A stretch of 64,000 bases of DNA from CAVPMW01 sp963706515 (GTDB lineage Bacteria > Chloroflexota > Anaerolineae > Anaerolineales > UBA4823), in NCBI GenBank assembly GCA_963706515.1, contig CAVPMW010000017.1:62001-126000 (forward strand), given 5' to 3'. The position numbers and the translations under genes were made by a program. Under the pieces are notes generated by a model. That model ran no database searches and was not told where the DNA came from. It saw nothing but the letters and a program-made list of their open reading frames with translations. Shown piece after piece: positions 42,895 to 51,253 of this stretch. Each line of letters starts with the position of its first letter. The first letter of the stretch is position 1.

Positions 42895-44871
42895 ATGAGC
42901 AACCAGCTGGCAATCTTCATCGATTTTGAGAACGTCGCCCTGTGGGCGGAGCGTGAGTTTATCGATTTCGAGCTTACTCCCCTGATGGAGTACCTTCAAA
43001 TCCGCGGTCCGGCAGTCGTCAAGCGCGCCTATGGAGATTGGTCGCGATTCTCCCGCTACCGCGATGAGCTCATGAACCATGCCATCGACTTGATCCAGAT
43101 CTACAGCGTTCGTGCGGGTAAGAACCGCACGGATATCCGTATGGCGATCGATGCGCTGGAAATTGCCATGTACCGCCCGCAGATCAGCACCTTCGTGGTC
43201 GTATCTGGCGATAGCGATTTCGGACCGCTGGTGACCAAGCTGCGCGAATATGGAAAATACACGATCGGGATCGGCCCGCGCAACATTACTCACCACCTGC
43301 TGGTGAAATCTTGCGATGAATTCGTCTACCTGGAGACGATCATGGGGGATGTGATCGGGGCTACCGACCAGACGGTGATCGACCGGGACAGCGCCCAGAC
43401 CTTGTTGAAGAAAGCGCTCCAGGTCCACGCCCAACGCGGTGAGCTGCCTATCCAGGTGACCCAGCTGAAGCAGACGATGCTGATGATGGACCCGGCTTTT
43501 AACGAGGCAAATTTCGGCTACGCCCAATTTAAATCCTGGCTGGAGGATTCACCTGAACTGGTCAAGCTCTTCAACAAAGATACGCAGCTCTACGTGGCCC
43601 CATTTGACTTCCAGGCGCCCGATTATGCCGAGGTGCTCGCTGCACCACCGCTTGCTGCTGACGCCCAAGAGCCAGCTGTCCAGCAGCCAGGTTTGGAATC
43701 ACAATACCGCCAGGTATTTACCCGCCTGAAATTAACTGCGGTCGACCTTGAAACCCGGCGGGATGTACTGCGCGATATTTATCGGGAAGTCTGTGAGCAC
43801 CCCGGTGAGCATAACCTGGACGAGCTGCTCGACCTGCTCGAGGAACGCTACGAAGAGCAAGGCGTGCTGCGTAATAAAGCAACCCTAATCGAAATCGTCC
43901 AGATGGCGATGCGCCGGCATGCCTTCGACTACGGCGGACAACCGGCTTCCATGTTTGCGGCGGTTGGTCTGGAAGAGCACATCGACAGCGAAGCAGAGTT
44001 TATCTCTGCGGCAGAAGCCGATTACCTGTACGCCATCATCCGCGCCGGGCTGGAGCTCGACCTGGGTGAGCTGGCGGTAATCTTGCTCAATGACCGCACC
44101 GAAACCGACTATCTGCAGTGCCTGCTGGACGAGATGCAAGCCAGCAGCGTCATCGCCCGGCGCGGGCGGCGCTATTATCTGCCCACCGAGGATGCTATCC
44201 CCTTCCGAGATGAGCCTGCCTTGCAGGTCTTATGCCGGGATATCGACGGGGTGCGCATCCCCGAAAACCTGCCCCGCGAGGCTGAAACAGCGCGCACCCT
44301 GGCAAAGAAAGCCATGCTCCAGCGCTCTCAGGACTTCGTCGCCTCCGCAGAGACGAGCCTTTTAGCCTGCCGTCTGCAGTGGGATGCCCTGGAGAAGAAT
44401 GAGCCGGGCGCTTCTCTGGAGGACCTGCGCTATTATATGGCGTCTTACGCTTCGGTGGTCGCTGGCAAGCTGTCACAGGTAAACCGGGATTACGCCGCAG
44501 CACGGCCATACTACCTGGCATTTTTCGCACTTGTCCAGGAAGAAGACCCGCTGTGGACAAGGATGCGCGGGCTGATCAACCCGATGCTCTCGTATTACTG
44601 GGGCAACACCGGCCGCGAGCTTGAACTGAATACCTCTACCTGGAATCTCAGCGGGGTATCGCCCGCTCAGGTAGCCATACAGATCGCCAACCACCCTGAT
44701 CCGGAGCTGCGCCAGCTCTGGTATGACATCACCGTCGATCTGGCGAAAGTCAACCCGGGATTATTGAAAAGGATTGCTAACCAGATTGCCCTCAGCCGTT
44801 CGGATTGGCCGGAAAACATGAAAGCTGCCCAACAAATCGACGGCATTCTGTCGAACGGGGCGACGGATTGA
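42895..44871 (+). CDS. NYN (PIN-like nuclease) and OST-HTH/LOTUS domain protein
   Basis: The protein has 658 residues. The N-terminal NYN/LabA-like domain (residues 1-150) has the metal-binding acids in AIFIDFENV (Asp10, Asn13), KNRTDIRMAIDAL (Asp80) and VVVSGDSDFGPLV (Asp106, Asp108), all present. An OST-HTH/LOTUS-type winged helix follows (about 170-240, RGELPIQVTQLKQTMLMMDP). Two further winged-helix-like segments are at about 285-350 and 365-425. The C-terminal 200 residues are helical and unassigned. NYN proteins with OST-HTH bind and probably cut structured RNA. The target is unknown. The HD hydrolase gene follows within 5 nt. Confidence 0.88.
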   Translation: MSNQLAIFIDFENVALWAEREFIDFELTPLMEYLQIRGPAVVKRAYGDWSRFSRYRDELMNHAIDLIQIYSVRAGKNRTDIRMAIDALEIAMYRPQISTFVVVSGDSDFGPLVTKLREYGKYTIGIGPRNITHHLLVKSCDEFVYLETIMGDVIGATDQTVIDRDSAQTLLKKALQVHAQRGELPIQVTQLKQTMLMMDPAFNEANFGYAQFKSWLEDSPELVKLFNKDTQLYVAPFDFQAPDYAEVLAAPPLAADAQEPAVQQPGLESQYRQVFTRLKLTAVDLETRRDVLRDIYREVCEHPGEHNLDELLDLLEERYEEQGVLRNKATLIEIVQMAMRRHAFDYGGQPASMFAAVGLEEHIDSEAEFISAAEADYLYAIIRAGLELDLGELAVILLNDRTETDYLQCLLDEMQASSVIARRGRRYYLPTEDAIPFRDEPALQVLCRDIDGVRIPENLPREAETARTLAKKAMLQRSQDFVASAETSLLACRLQWDALEKNEPGASLEDLRYYMASYASVVAGKLSQVNRDYAAARPYYLAFFALVQEEDPLWTRMRGLINPMLSYYWGNTGRELELNTSTWNLSGVSPAQVAIQIANHPDPELRQLWYDITVDLAKVNPGLLKRIANQIALSRSDWPENMKAAQQIDGILSNGATD

Positions 44872-44875
44872 GGAT

Positions 44876-45472
44876 TTGTTTAAGCGCACCCCGGCCCTGA
44901 CCGCACGCTTCGACCATGCTTTCCTTTATGCTCACCGGCTGCATAACCGGCAGGTGCGGAAAGGCTCGCCCATTCCCTACCTGTCTCACTTGCTCGGGGT
45001 AGCTGCCCTCGTCCTGGAGGATGGGGGCGACGAGGACGAAGCCATCGCTGCGCTGCTGCATGATGCGGTGGAAGACCAGGGGGGACTGGCAACCCTGGAG
45101 GACATCCGCCAGCTGTTTGGAGCGAGGGTAGCGGATCTCGTCCTGAGCCTGAGCGATTTGACGGGCAAACCGAGACCGCCCTGGCGCGAGCGGAAAGAGA
45201 AGTACATCCAGCATTTGCGCCTGGCAGAGCAAAGCGTGCTGCGGGTCTCCCTGGCGGATAAGCTGCAGAACGCGCGCCTGATAGCTGTGGATTTAAGGCG
45301 CAGTGGTAAGCGCACCTGGTACCGCTTCAATGGCGGGAAGGATGGCACCTTATGGTACTACCATGCCCTGGTGGAGACTTTCCGCGAGTGTTATCGCTCT
45401 CCATTCGTTATTGAGCTGGAGCTGACTGTAAACGAGATCGAGCAGCTGCAGGCGGAGATCGAGGCGGCTTAG
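44876..45472 (+). CDS. HD-domain phosphohydrolase (RelA/SpoT N-terminal-like)
   Basis: A 198-residue protein with the HD metal site of the SpoT-type hydrolase: PYLSHLLGVA (His38), then IAALLHDAVEDQGG (His62, Asp63), and SLADKLQNARLIAVD (the Asp-containing last motif). No synthetase domain follows, so it resembles a small alarmone hydrolase, or a related nucleotidase. The start codon is uncertain: the frame opens with TTG 44876, just after the NYN stop, with GAGG close upstream. The stop overlaps the convergent fabH gene by 4 nt. Confidence 0.82.
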   Translation: MFKRTPALTARFDHAFLYAHRLHNRQVRKGSPIPYLSHLLGVAALVLEDGGDEDEAIAALLHDAVEDQGGLATLEDIRQLFGARVADLVLSLSDLTGKPRPPWRERKEKYIQHLRLAEQSVLRVSLADKLQNARLIAVDLRRSGKRTWYRFNGGKDGTLWYYHALVETFRECYRSPFVIELELTVNEIEQLQAEIEAA

Positions 45473-46590
45473 CGGCTGATGCCGGAGAGTCGACCCCAAA
45501 CCAGCGCATCGATGCGCCGCAATAAGCGCAGCAGTGCAGAGCGCAGGCGCGCCAGGAAACGCACTGTCCGCTGGCGGAATTTTCTGCGGTGAGCGGGGAA
45601 GGGACCGCTCCAGGTGGCTACCAGGGCGCCCCAGGTGAGCCCGGCTCCGAACCCGACGAACACGATCCGGTCCCCAGGCTTGATGCGACCATCCTCGATT
45701 GCCTCCACCGTTGCCAGCGGGATCGACGCCGTGGAAGTATTCCCGTAGCGTTCAATATTGACCACTATTTTTTCCATGGGGAATTTCAAGGCTTTGGCTG
45801 CGGCTTCGATAATGCGCAGATTAGCCTGGTGAGGGACGATCCACTGGATATCCGCAAGCTTGAAACCGGCTTTTCCGAGGACCTCCTCGGTTGCCTGTGC
45901 CATGACTCGCGTGGCAAACCGGAAAACTTCTCGCCCGTTCATCTGGACGTACTGCAGGCCGTTCTCGATGTTTTTTATTGAAACCGGATAGCGGCTGCCC
46001 GGCGAAGGAAGGATCAGCAGGTCGCCTCCGGATCCATCGGAGCGCATCAAAGCAGCATGGACGCCGCCGGGTTCCGGATTAGCCTGCAGCACAAACGCTC
46101 CAGCGCCATCCCCGAAGAGGATGCAGGTATTACGGTCCTGCCAATCGACCAGGCGCGTCAGCGTCTCGGTGCCAATGACCAGCGCGCTGCGTATCGAGCC
46201 GGTCTGAATTGCCTGGCTGGCCATATTCATGGCAAAAATAAAACCTGAACAGGCAGCGGAAAGGTCGAAAGCCCCTGCGCGGGTAGCGCCGATTCGATCT
46301 TGGACCAGGCAGGCAGTAGCCGGGAAAAAGTGTTCAGGCGAAGAGGTCGAGACGATGATCAGATCGATGCTGGTGGGATTCAGTCCGGCGACTTGCAGAG
46401 CCTGCAGGGCGGCGTCTGTAGCCAGCGAAGCGGAGGTCTCGTTATCGGCAGCGACCCGCCGCTCGTGGATGCCAGTATGCGAGAAGATCCACTCGTCGTT
46501 TGTCCCAACCATCTTGGCGATCTCGTCATTGGTTAATATTCGCTCGGGAACAGCCACACCCCAACCGGTAATATGGGCATAGGGGCTCAT
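45469..46590 (-). CDS. fabH: Beta-ketoacyl-ACP synthase III (FabH)
   Basis: Starts fatty-acid synthesis by condensing acetyl-CoA with malonyl-ACP. The catalytic triad is clear: Cys114 in DLSAACSGFIFA, His in WIVPHQANLRIIEAAA, and Asn in IERYGNTSTASIPLA. The core ends with VFVGFGAGLTWGALVATW as usual. An extra C-terminal extension of about 45 basic residues follows (RRKFRQRTVRFLARLRSAL ...), which would form an amphipathic helix and is not needed for catalysis. It lies downstream of fabF, 23 nt away. Convergent with the HD gene. Confidence 0.93.
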   Translation of the reverse strand: MSPYAHITGWGVAVPERILTNDEIAKMVGTNDEWIFSHTGIHERRVAADNETSASLATDAALQALQVAGLNPTSIDLIIVSTSSPEHFFPATACLVQDRIGATRAGAFDLSAACSGFIFAMNMASQAIQTGSIRSALVIGTETLTRLVDWQDRNTCILFGDGAGAFVLQANPEPGGVHAALMRSDGSGGDLLILPSPGSRYPVSIKNIENGLQYVQMNGREVFRFATRVMAQATEEVLGKAGFKLADIQWIVPHQANLRIIEAAAKALKFPMEKIVVNIERYGNTSTASIPLATVEAIEDGRIKPGDRIVFVGFGAGLTWGALVATWSGPFPAHRRKFRQRTVRFLARLRSALLRLLRRIDALVWGRLSGISR

Positions 46591-46613
46591 AAGCCGCCTT
46601 CCTTTGTTCGCAT

Positions 46614-47882
46614 TTAAGCTGCGCCCAGCCTCTCGGTTGGATTGTACTTACTGATTACGATGCTGGCATTGTGGCCCCCAAAGCCAAATGAGTTGGACAT
46701 TACATGGCTGAGGGAGGCTGCCCGGCTGACATTGGGAACGTAGTCCAGGTCACATTCCGGGTCCGGAAATTCGTAGTTGATAGTTGCAGGTACATGCGAG
46801 TCCCGGATTGCCTTAACACAGAAGATGGCTTCCAGCGCGCCGGTAGCGCCGAGCAGGTGACCGGTCATCGATTTAGTGGAGGATACCGGTATTTGGTAGG
46901 CGGTTTCCCCGAATACGTTTTTGATGGCCAGCGTCTCGGTTTTATCATTCAGAGGGGTGCTGGTGCCGTGGGCGTTAATATAATTGATTTGCTGGGGATC
47001 GAGTCCTGCATCCTTGAGGGCAGCCTGCATGCAGATTTTTGCCCCGTAACCATCCTCAGACGGAGCGGAGATGTGGAATGCGTCGTTGCTATGACCGTAA
47101 CCGGATAACTCAGCAAGGATATTGGCTCCGCGAGCAAGGGCGAAGTCAAGCGATTTAAGCACCAGGATTGCGGCGCCTTCACCCATGACGAACCCATCCC
47201 GATACAGGTCGAAAGGCCGCGAGGCGTGCAGCGGATCATCATTCCGGGTTGAGAGAGCGGTCATATTCCCCAGACCCGCCATCGACATGGTAATAATGAC
47301 TGCATCGCTGCCGCCGGCAAACATCGCATCCGCCTGGCCGCGGCGAATAATGTTCATGGCCTCACCGATGGCATTCGTCCCCGAGGCGCAGGCGGTCACA
47401 ATCGCCATATTAGGACCGCGGACGCCTAAGTGGATAGCGATCATTGAAGAAGCGGCATCCGGCAAGATCATCGGTACCATAAATGGGCTGACTTTATTTG
47501 GACCCCGGTCGTAAAAGACGCGTGCCTGTTCGAGCTGTGTGCCCATCCCGCCAATACCTGTACCGACTATCACTCCAATCCGATCGCGTCCGCTGTTGTT
47601 ATCACCTAAATCCATTCCAGCATCTGAAACTGCCTGGCAGGCGGATGCAACGGCAAATTGGGTGAAGCGGTCCATCCGGCGCGCTTCGCGCACCCCGAAC
47701 AGCGATTGCGGATCAAAATCCTTGACTTCTGCCCCGAACTTTACCCGGTAATCGGTGGTATCGTAGTGGGTAATCGGGCCAACCCCTGACTTCCCTGCCA
47801 GGATATTCTCCCAGGCAGTCTGGGGATCATTCCCCACTGGGCTGTAACAGCCCAGGCCCGTAATTACTACCCGCTTTTGCAT
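46614..47882 (-). CDS. fabF: Beta-ketoacyl-ACP synthase II (FabF)
   Basis: Elongation condensing enzyme, 422 residues from ATG 47882, which has AGGAGG 7 nt upstream. An upstream in-frame start at 47909 lacks such a site. Active site Cys165 is in VTACASGTNAIGEA. The two His are in NYINAHGTSTPLNDKTE and STKSMTGHLLGATGALEAI. The C-terminus has VMSNSFGFGGHNASIV. It forms a two-gene unit with fabH; acpP, fabD and fabG are not in the window. Confidence 0.95.
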   Translation of the reverse strand: MQKRVVITGLGCYSPVGNDPQTAWENILAGKSGVGPITHYDTTDYRVKFGAEVKDFDPQSLFGVREARRMDRFTQFAVASACQAVSDAGMDLGDNNSGRDRIGVIVGTGIGGMGTQLEQARVFYDRGPNKVSPFMVPMILPDAASSMIAIHLGVRGPNMAIVTACASGTNAIGEAMNIIRRGQADAMFAGGSDAVIITMSMAGLGNMTALSTRNDDPLHASRPFDLYRDGFVMGEGAAILVLKSLDFALARGANILAELSGYGHSNDAFHISAPSEDGYGAKICMQAALKDAGLDPQQINYINAHGTSTPLNDKTETLAIKNVFGETAYQIPVSSTKSMTGHLLGATGALEAIFCVKAIRDSHVPATINYEFPDPECDLDYVPNVSRAASLSHVMSNSFGFGGHNASIVISKYNPTERLGAA

Positions 47883-47996
47883 GCCTATCCTCCTGGAGTG
47901 GTGTGTCACTCACCAATCAGTAGATCGGGCGCTTCTCCCCAATTACTGAGCGGAGTATGGCATTTAAAACCCCGCTGTAAGGGTATAGATGCGGCC

Positions 47997-49221
47997 TTAA
48001 TCTCTAACGCCAACAGTCGCACCGGCCTGCAGCTCAGCCAGCAGCTGTTGGACGTGTAAACGGTCGTGGGCTGCGATGATGCTGACCAGCTCTAATAGAG
48101 TGGTTGGACCCAGTATAGCATGGCGTGCCGAGCGAAGCCAGTCTGCGGGCGACAATTTTTCGAGGAGAGCTAAAGCCTCCATCCTGGAGGCCGTGTGACT
48201 TAATCGGGCAGACTGGCCATCTTGCTGAATATACTTGCGCTCCTCCGCCCAGCGGTCGGTATCGATCCCCGCAATAAAGGGGTTCTTACTCAGCAGGACT
48301 TTCTCCAGGCGGGGCAGGTGGACTTCGTGATCGGTATCGCGGAGATGGCAAACTACCTCAAGGGCAGACCAGGTATCCGGTTTGCTGCGCCGCCGCCACT
48401 CTCCTGGCGTGAGATTCCGGCACCAGGTATCCAGCACGGCGGGAGTGGCGCGCGAGTATAGATAGCAGCGCCTCCGGGGTCTGGTAGGTGGGAGTGAGAC
48501 CATTTGAAGAATGGTTTTCGAGCCATGGGGTAAGCTCACCCAGGCTGCCGCGGGTAAATTCTACGGCTTCGCCGGGATCATCCTGTGTATCCTCAGAATT
48601 GATCCAGTAAGTTGCCACACCGAGCCTGCTCGCCGGAATAATATCCTGCTCCAAATCGTCCCCGACCATCAAGACGTCCCCATCTGGCCACCCCAGCCGG
48701 GCTAAAACCTCGGCGAAATATGCCGGATTTGGCTTGGCAAAATGGAAATCCTCGTAGCTGGACACCAGTGAAAACGGGTACTGGCTGAGCGGCAGCCCCG
48801 CCCAGCTCAGGCGCTGTTCAATGGCTGAACGCGGAAATAAGGGGCTGGTAGCGATCGCTACCTGATATCCCCGCTGCAAGGAGGTGGAGACAGTCTCTTG
48901 CGCCAGAGGGATGGTATGCGTGTGGCGCTGGAGGGAAGGGAACTTCTCTACGTAGAAACGATCGATAATCGGTTGGATCTGGCTCCGGTCAAGCCCTAAA
49001 GCCGGAAAGAACGTCGCATCGAACGATTCGCGCAGCATGCAATCCGGTTGAAGATTGGCAACCATCTGCCGTGTTCCCGCCGTCAAGGCTGCGATCATTT
49101 TGTCCGGCGCGATGTATGGGGCAAGGTATTCTGCCAGCGCTTGCAGGTAAGCTGGCAGGAAGCTATCCATTCTGTTCCCCAGCAGGGTTTCGTCCAGATC
49201 AAAGAGCAACGTTTTAGGCAC
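47997..49221 (-). CDS. HAD-superfamily hydrolase fused to DinB domain (one frameshift)
   Basis: The first 240 residues are a HAD-IA hydrolase: KTLLFDLDETLL (motif I Asp), ATSPLFPRSAIEQRL (motif II), FHFAKPNPAYFAEVLARLG (Lys motif III), and DVLMVGDDLEQDIIPAS (motif IV). The frame breaks near 48451 (TPEALLSIL) and the next frame continues RATPAVLDTWCRNLTPGEW. That continuation is the start of a DinB/YfiT-like four-helix metal domain, with CHLRDTDHEVHLP and IIAAHDRLHVQQLL near the stop. The joined text of TPEALLSILRATPAVLD reads as one DinB N-terminus, so I treat it as one gene. GTG 49221 is the likely start. It overlaps the preceding Cys-rich gene by 8 nt. Confidence 0.7.
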
Positions 49222-49552
49222 GATTATCTCTCTCGAAGATCGGCGGCAATGCGTGACACTCACCGCAGCCAATCTGGGGTTCGGTCACATCGCGCCGGGT
49301 TTTGGTGCAATACGCCCGGACGCGCACCTGCTGTTTGGTGAACGGGAATGACCTGACCAGCGAAGGTTTTAGGACCATAAATTCGCACGCATTTGCCAGA
49401 AGGATTTCCGGCACCGGGCAGGTAGTGCACATGTCGCGCTTCCAGGTCAGCGGCGGGTCGGCGTCCAAAAGCAGGCGGCACTCCTCGTGGTCTCGTCCGC
49501 GATAATAATCACCGTAAAAATAGCGGCATTCCTTGCCGGCAGGGGTACGCAT
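49214..49552 (-). CDS. Conserved cysteine-rich hypothetical protein
   Basis: A 112-residue soluble protein with eight or more cysteines. It contains ECRYFYGDYYRGRDHEECRL, MCTTCPVPEILLANAC and YCTKT...IGCGECHALPP. The spaced CxxC and CxxCH pairs could bind zinc or iron-sulfur, and the last CxxCH could bind heme c if exported, but no signal peptide is present. Family not recognised. Its location between EF-P and the HAD-DinB gene, on the same strand with small gaps, suggests one transcript. Confidence 0.7.
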   Translation of the reverse strand: MRTPAGKECRYFYGDYYRGRDHEECRLLLDADPPLTWKRDMCTTCPVPEILLANACEFMVLKPSLVRSFPFTKQQVRVRAYCTKTRRDVTEPQIGCGECHALPPIFERDNRA

Positions 49553-49573
49553 AATTGCCAGGAAGGTGGAGGG

Positions 49574-50131
49574 TTAAACCCGCGTGACGTAAGCGCCGGT
49601 GCGCGTATCGACCCGGATGGTGTTGCCGGCTTCCACGAAGGCTGGAACCTGTACCTGCAAGCCGGTTTCCGTCATTACCTTTTTATTCACACCGGTAGCT
49701 GTATCACCGCGGACGGCTGTATCTGCCTCGGTAACCAGCAGGTCAACAGAAGTTGGCAGCTCTACGTCAATCGGCTCGATGTCATAATAAGTCAGCTTGA
49801 CTTCGAGCCCCTCTTTCAGGTATTGGGCGCTCTCGCCCAACACATCGGCGGTCAAGGCTGGCTGCTCATAAGTATCCAGGTCCATGAAATGATAGAACTG
49901 ACCGTCATTGTATAGATACTGGACGTTGTGGTAAATAAGGCGGACATCTTGCACCCGGTCGCCTGAGGTGAAGGTCATCTCCAGGTTGGTGCCAGAACGC
50001 AGGTTGACCGTTCGAACCCGGATGGTGGCGTTGCCTCGTCCTGGTTTATTATGGTGATAATCGAGGACTTTATACAGGCTGCCATCCAGCTCGAAAGTAG
50101 TCCCTTTGCGTAAATCATTTACATCGATCAT
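49574..50131 (-). CDS. efp: Translation elongation factor P
   Basis: A 185-residue three-domain EF-P that relieves ribosome stalling at polyproline. The N-terminal KOW-like domain has the loop HHNKPGRGNATIRVR. The tip residue is Arg32, the position of the modified Lys34 of E. coli and of the Arg32 of Pseudomonas and Thermus. Domains II and III include YNDGQFYHFMDLDTYEQ and the terminal VPAFVEAGNTIRVDTRTGAY signature. It is first gene of a minus-strand unit with the Cys-rich and HAD-DinB genes. The 289-base gap to the next gene holds no other recognisable feature. Confidence 0.96.
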   Translation of the reverse strand: MIDVNDLRKGTTFELDGSLYKVLDYHHNKPGRGNATIRVRTVNLRSGTNLEMTFTSGDRVQDVRLIYHNVQYLYNDGQFYHFMDLDTYEQPALTADVLGESAQYLKEGLEVKLTYYDIEPIDVELPTSVDLLVTEADTAVRGDTATGVNKKVMTETGLQVQVPAFVEAGNTIRVDTRTGAYVTRV

Positions 50132-50420
50132 GATCTTCCTCGTTGCGGCTGGCAGGCGCCAGCCAGATTAATTTGGTAACTGCTGCAATTCAGCCCGCCT
50201 GGATATCCGAGAATGGCAGCCTGGGAGAGATATCCTCCAATAAGGGTTGCAGCTGCGCCTCCACGGGTGCCCAACGAGCGTCAAAGGATTATAGCCGACG
50301 CGCCTAGGCATGGCAAGGGCTTTTTCATTATATTAAAGGTCGCAATTTATTTGGCTGGTCTTTCGATCTCCTGTGGTAAACTTAACCAAATACAATCATG
50401 ACTGCATGGCGGAGGATCAG

Positions 50421-50807
50421 ATGGTGGAAGTGAACCGGAAGGTGGTTTACATCGAAGACGACCAGGAGATGATTGACCTGGTCAAGCTGATCCTTACACG
50501 AAAGGGTTTCGATGTGATCGGGGCTAATGGTGGACGGGAGGGGTTGGATTCCGTCCGGAGGATTTTGCCGGATATCGTGCTGCTCGACTTAATGATGCCG
50601 GATATGGATGGGTGGGAAGTATACCAGCAGATGAAGGCAGAGGAAGCGACGCGCGAAATCCCGGTGATTGTGATTACCGCCAAGGCCCAAAATATCGATA
50701 AAGTGTTGGGGCTGCATATCGCTAAAGTGGACGATTACATCTCGAAACCATTCAGCCCGCAAGAATTGGTGGAAAGCGTCGATAAAGTCATGGATAAATC
50801 CGGATAG
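50421..50807 (+). CDS. Single-domain response regulator (CheY-like)
   Basis: A receiver-only protein of 128 residues from ATG 50421, chosen because GGAGG lies 6 nt upstream. Earlier starts at 50406 and 50373 lack this. Acidic pocket KVVYIEDDQEM, phospho-Asp in DIVLLDLMMPDMDGWE, conserved Thr in VIVITAKA and Lys in DDYISKPFSP are all present. The family moves phosphate or docks on partners. No kinase is adjacent; the nearest is at 25.3 kb. Confidence 0.9.
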   Translation: MVEVNRKVVYIEDDQEMIDLVKLILTRKGFDVIGANGGREGLDSVRRILPDIVLLDLMMPDMDGWEVYQQMKAEEATREIPVIVITAKAQNIDKVLGLHIAKVDDYISKPFSPQELVESVDKVMDKSG

Positions 50808-50863
50808 AGGGGTAAGGTAAATGTGCTCGGATCCGACGCGAGATCTTCGAGCACGCTGGAAAA

Positions 50864-51247
50864 ATGCGGCAAGTTATCATCCAAAACAGTACTTCCCCGT
50901 TAGCTCATCCCATCACAGCACTCTATTGTGATACCTTTTTATGCAGGTTGCGCGGGCTCACTTTTCGCAGCGAACTACCGCCAGAGCGCGGCTTGCTGCT
51001 GGTGCAGAAGCGTGAGAACCGGCTGGATTTAGCCATTCACATGCTTGCCGTGTGGATGGATCTGGCGGTAGTCTGGCTCAATCGATATTACCGGGTGGTC
51101 GACGTGCGGCGTGCACGCGCCTGGCGCCCTTATTATGCGCCGAAGGGTCCGGCTCAATACGTACTCGAGATGAACGTCGTGCACCTGCCAGACTTCGGCA
51201 TCGGCGACGAGGTCCAGCTAAGTGATCTCCTGGACAGTAAGGGTTGA
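50864..51247 (+). CDS. DUF192-family protein
   Basis: A 127-residue beta-rich protein of the DUF192 family. It has CDTFLCRLRGLTFRSELP, then LAIHMLAVWMDLAVVWLNRY and VVDVRRARAWRPYYAPKGPA, the order of blocks common in the family. No function is known. No signal peptide is seen, whereas some members are exported. A 7-bp inverted repeat GTGCTCG/CGAGCAC (50823-50854) separates it from the response regulator. Confidence 0.85.
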   Translation: MRQVIIQNSTSPLAHPITALYCDTFLCRLRGLTFRSELPPERGLLLVQKRENRLDLAIHMLAVWMDLAVVWLNRYYRVVDVRRARAWRPYYAPKGPAQYVLEMNVVHLPDFGIGDEVQLSDLLDSKG

Positions 51248-51253
51248 TCTGGG

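Noticed and set aside
50132..50420. Small gene in the efp to response-regulator gap
   Set aside because: A 62-codon frame exists but has no ribosome-binding site and low-complexity product.
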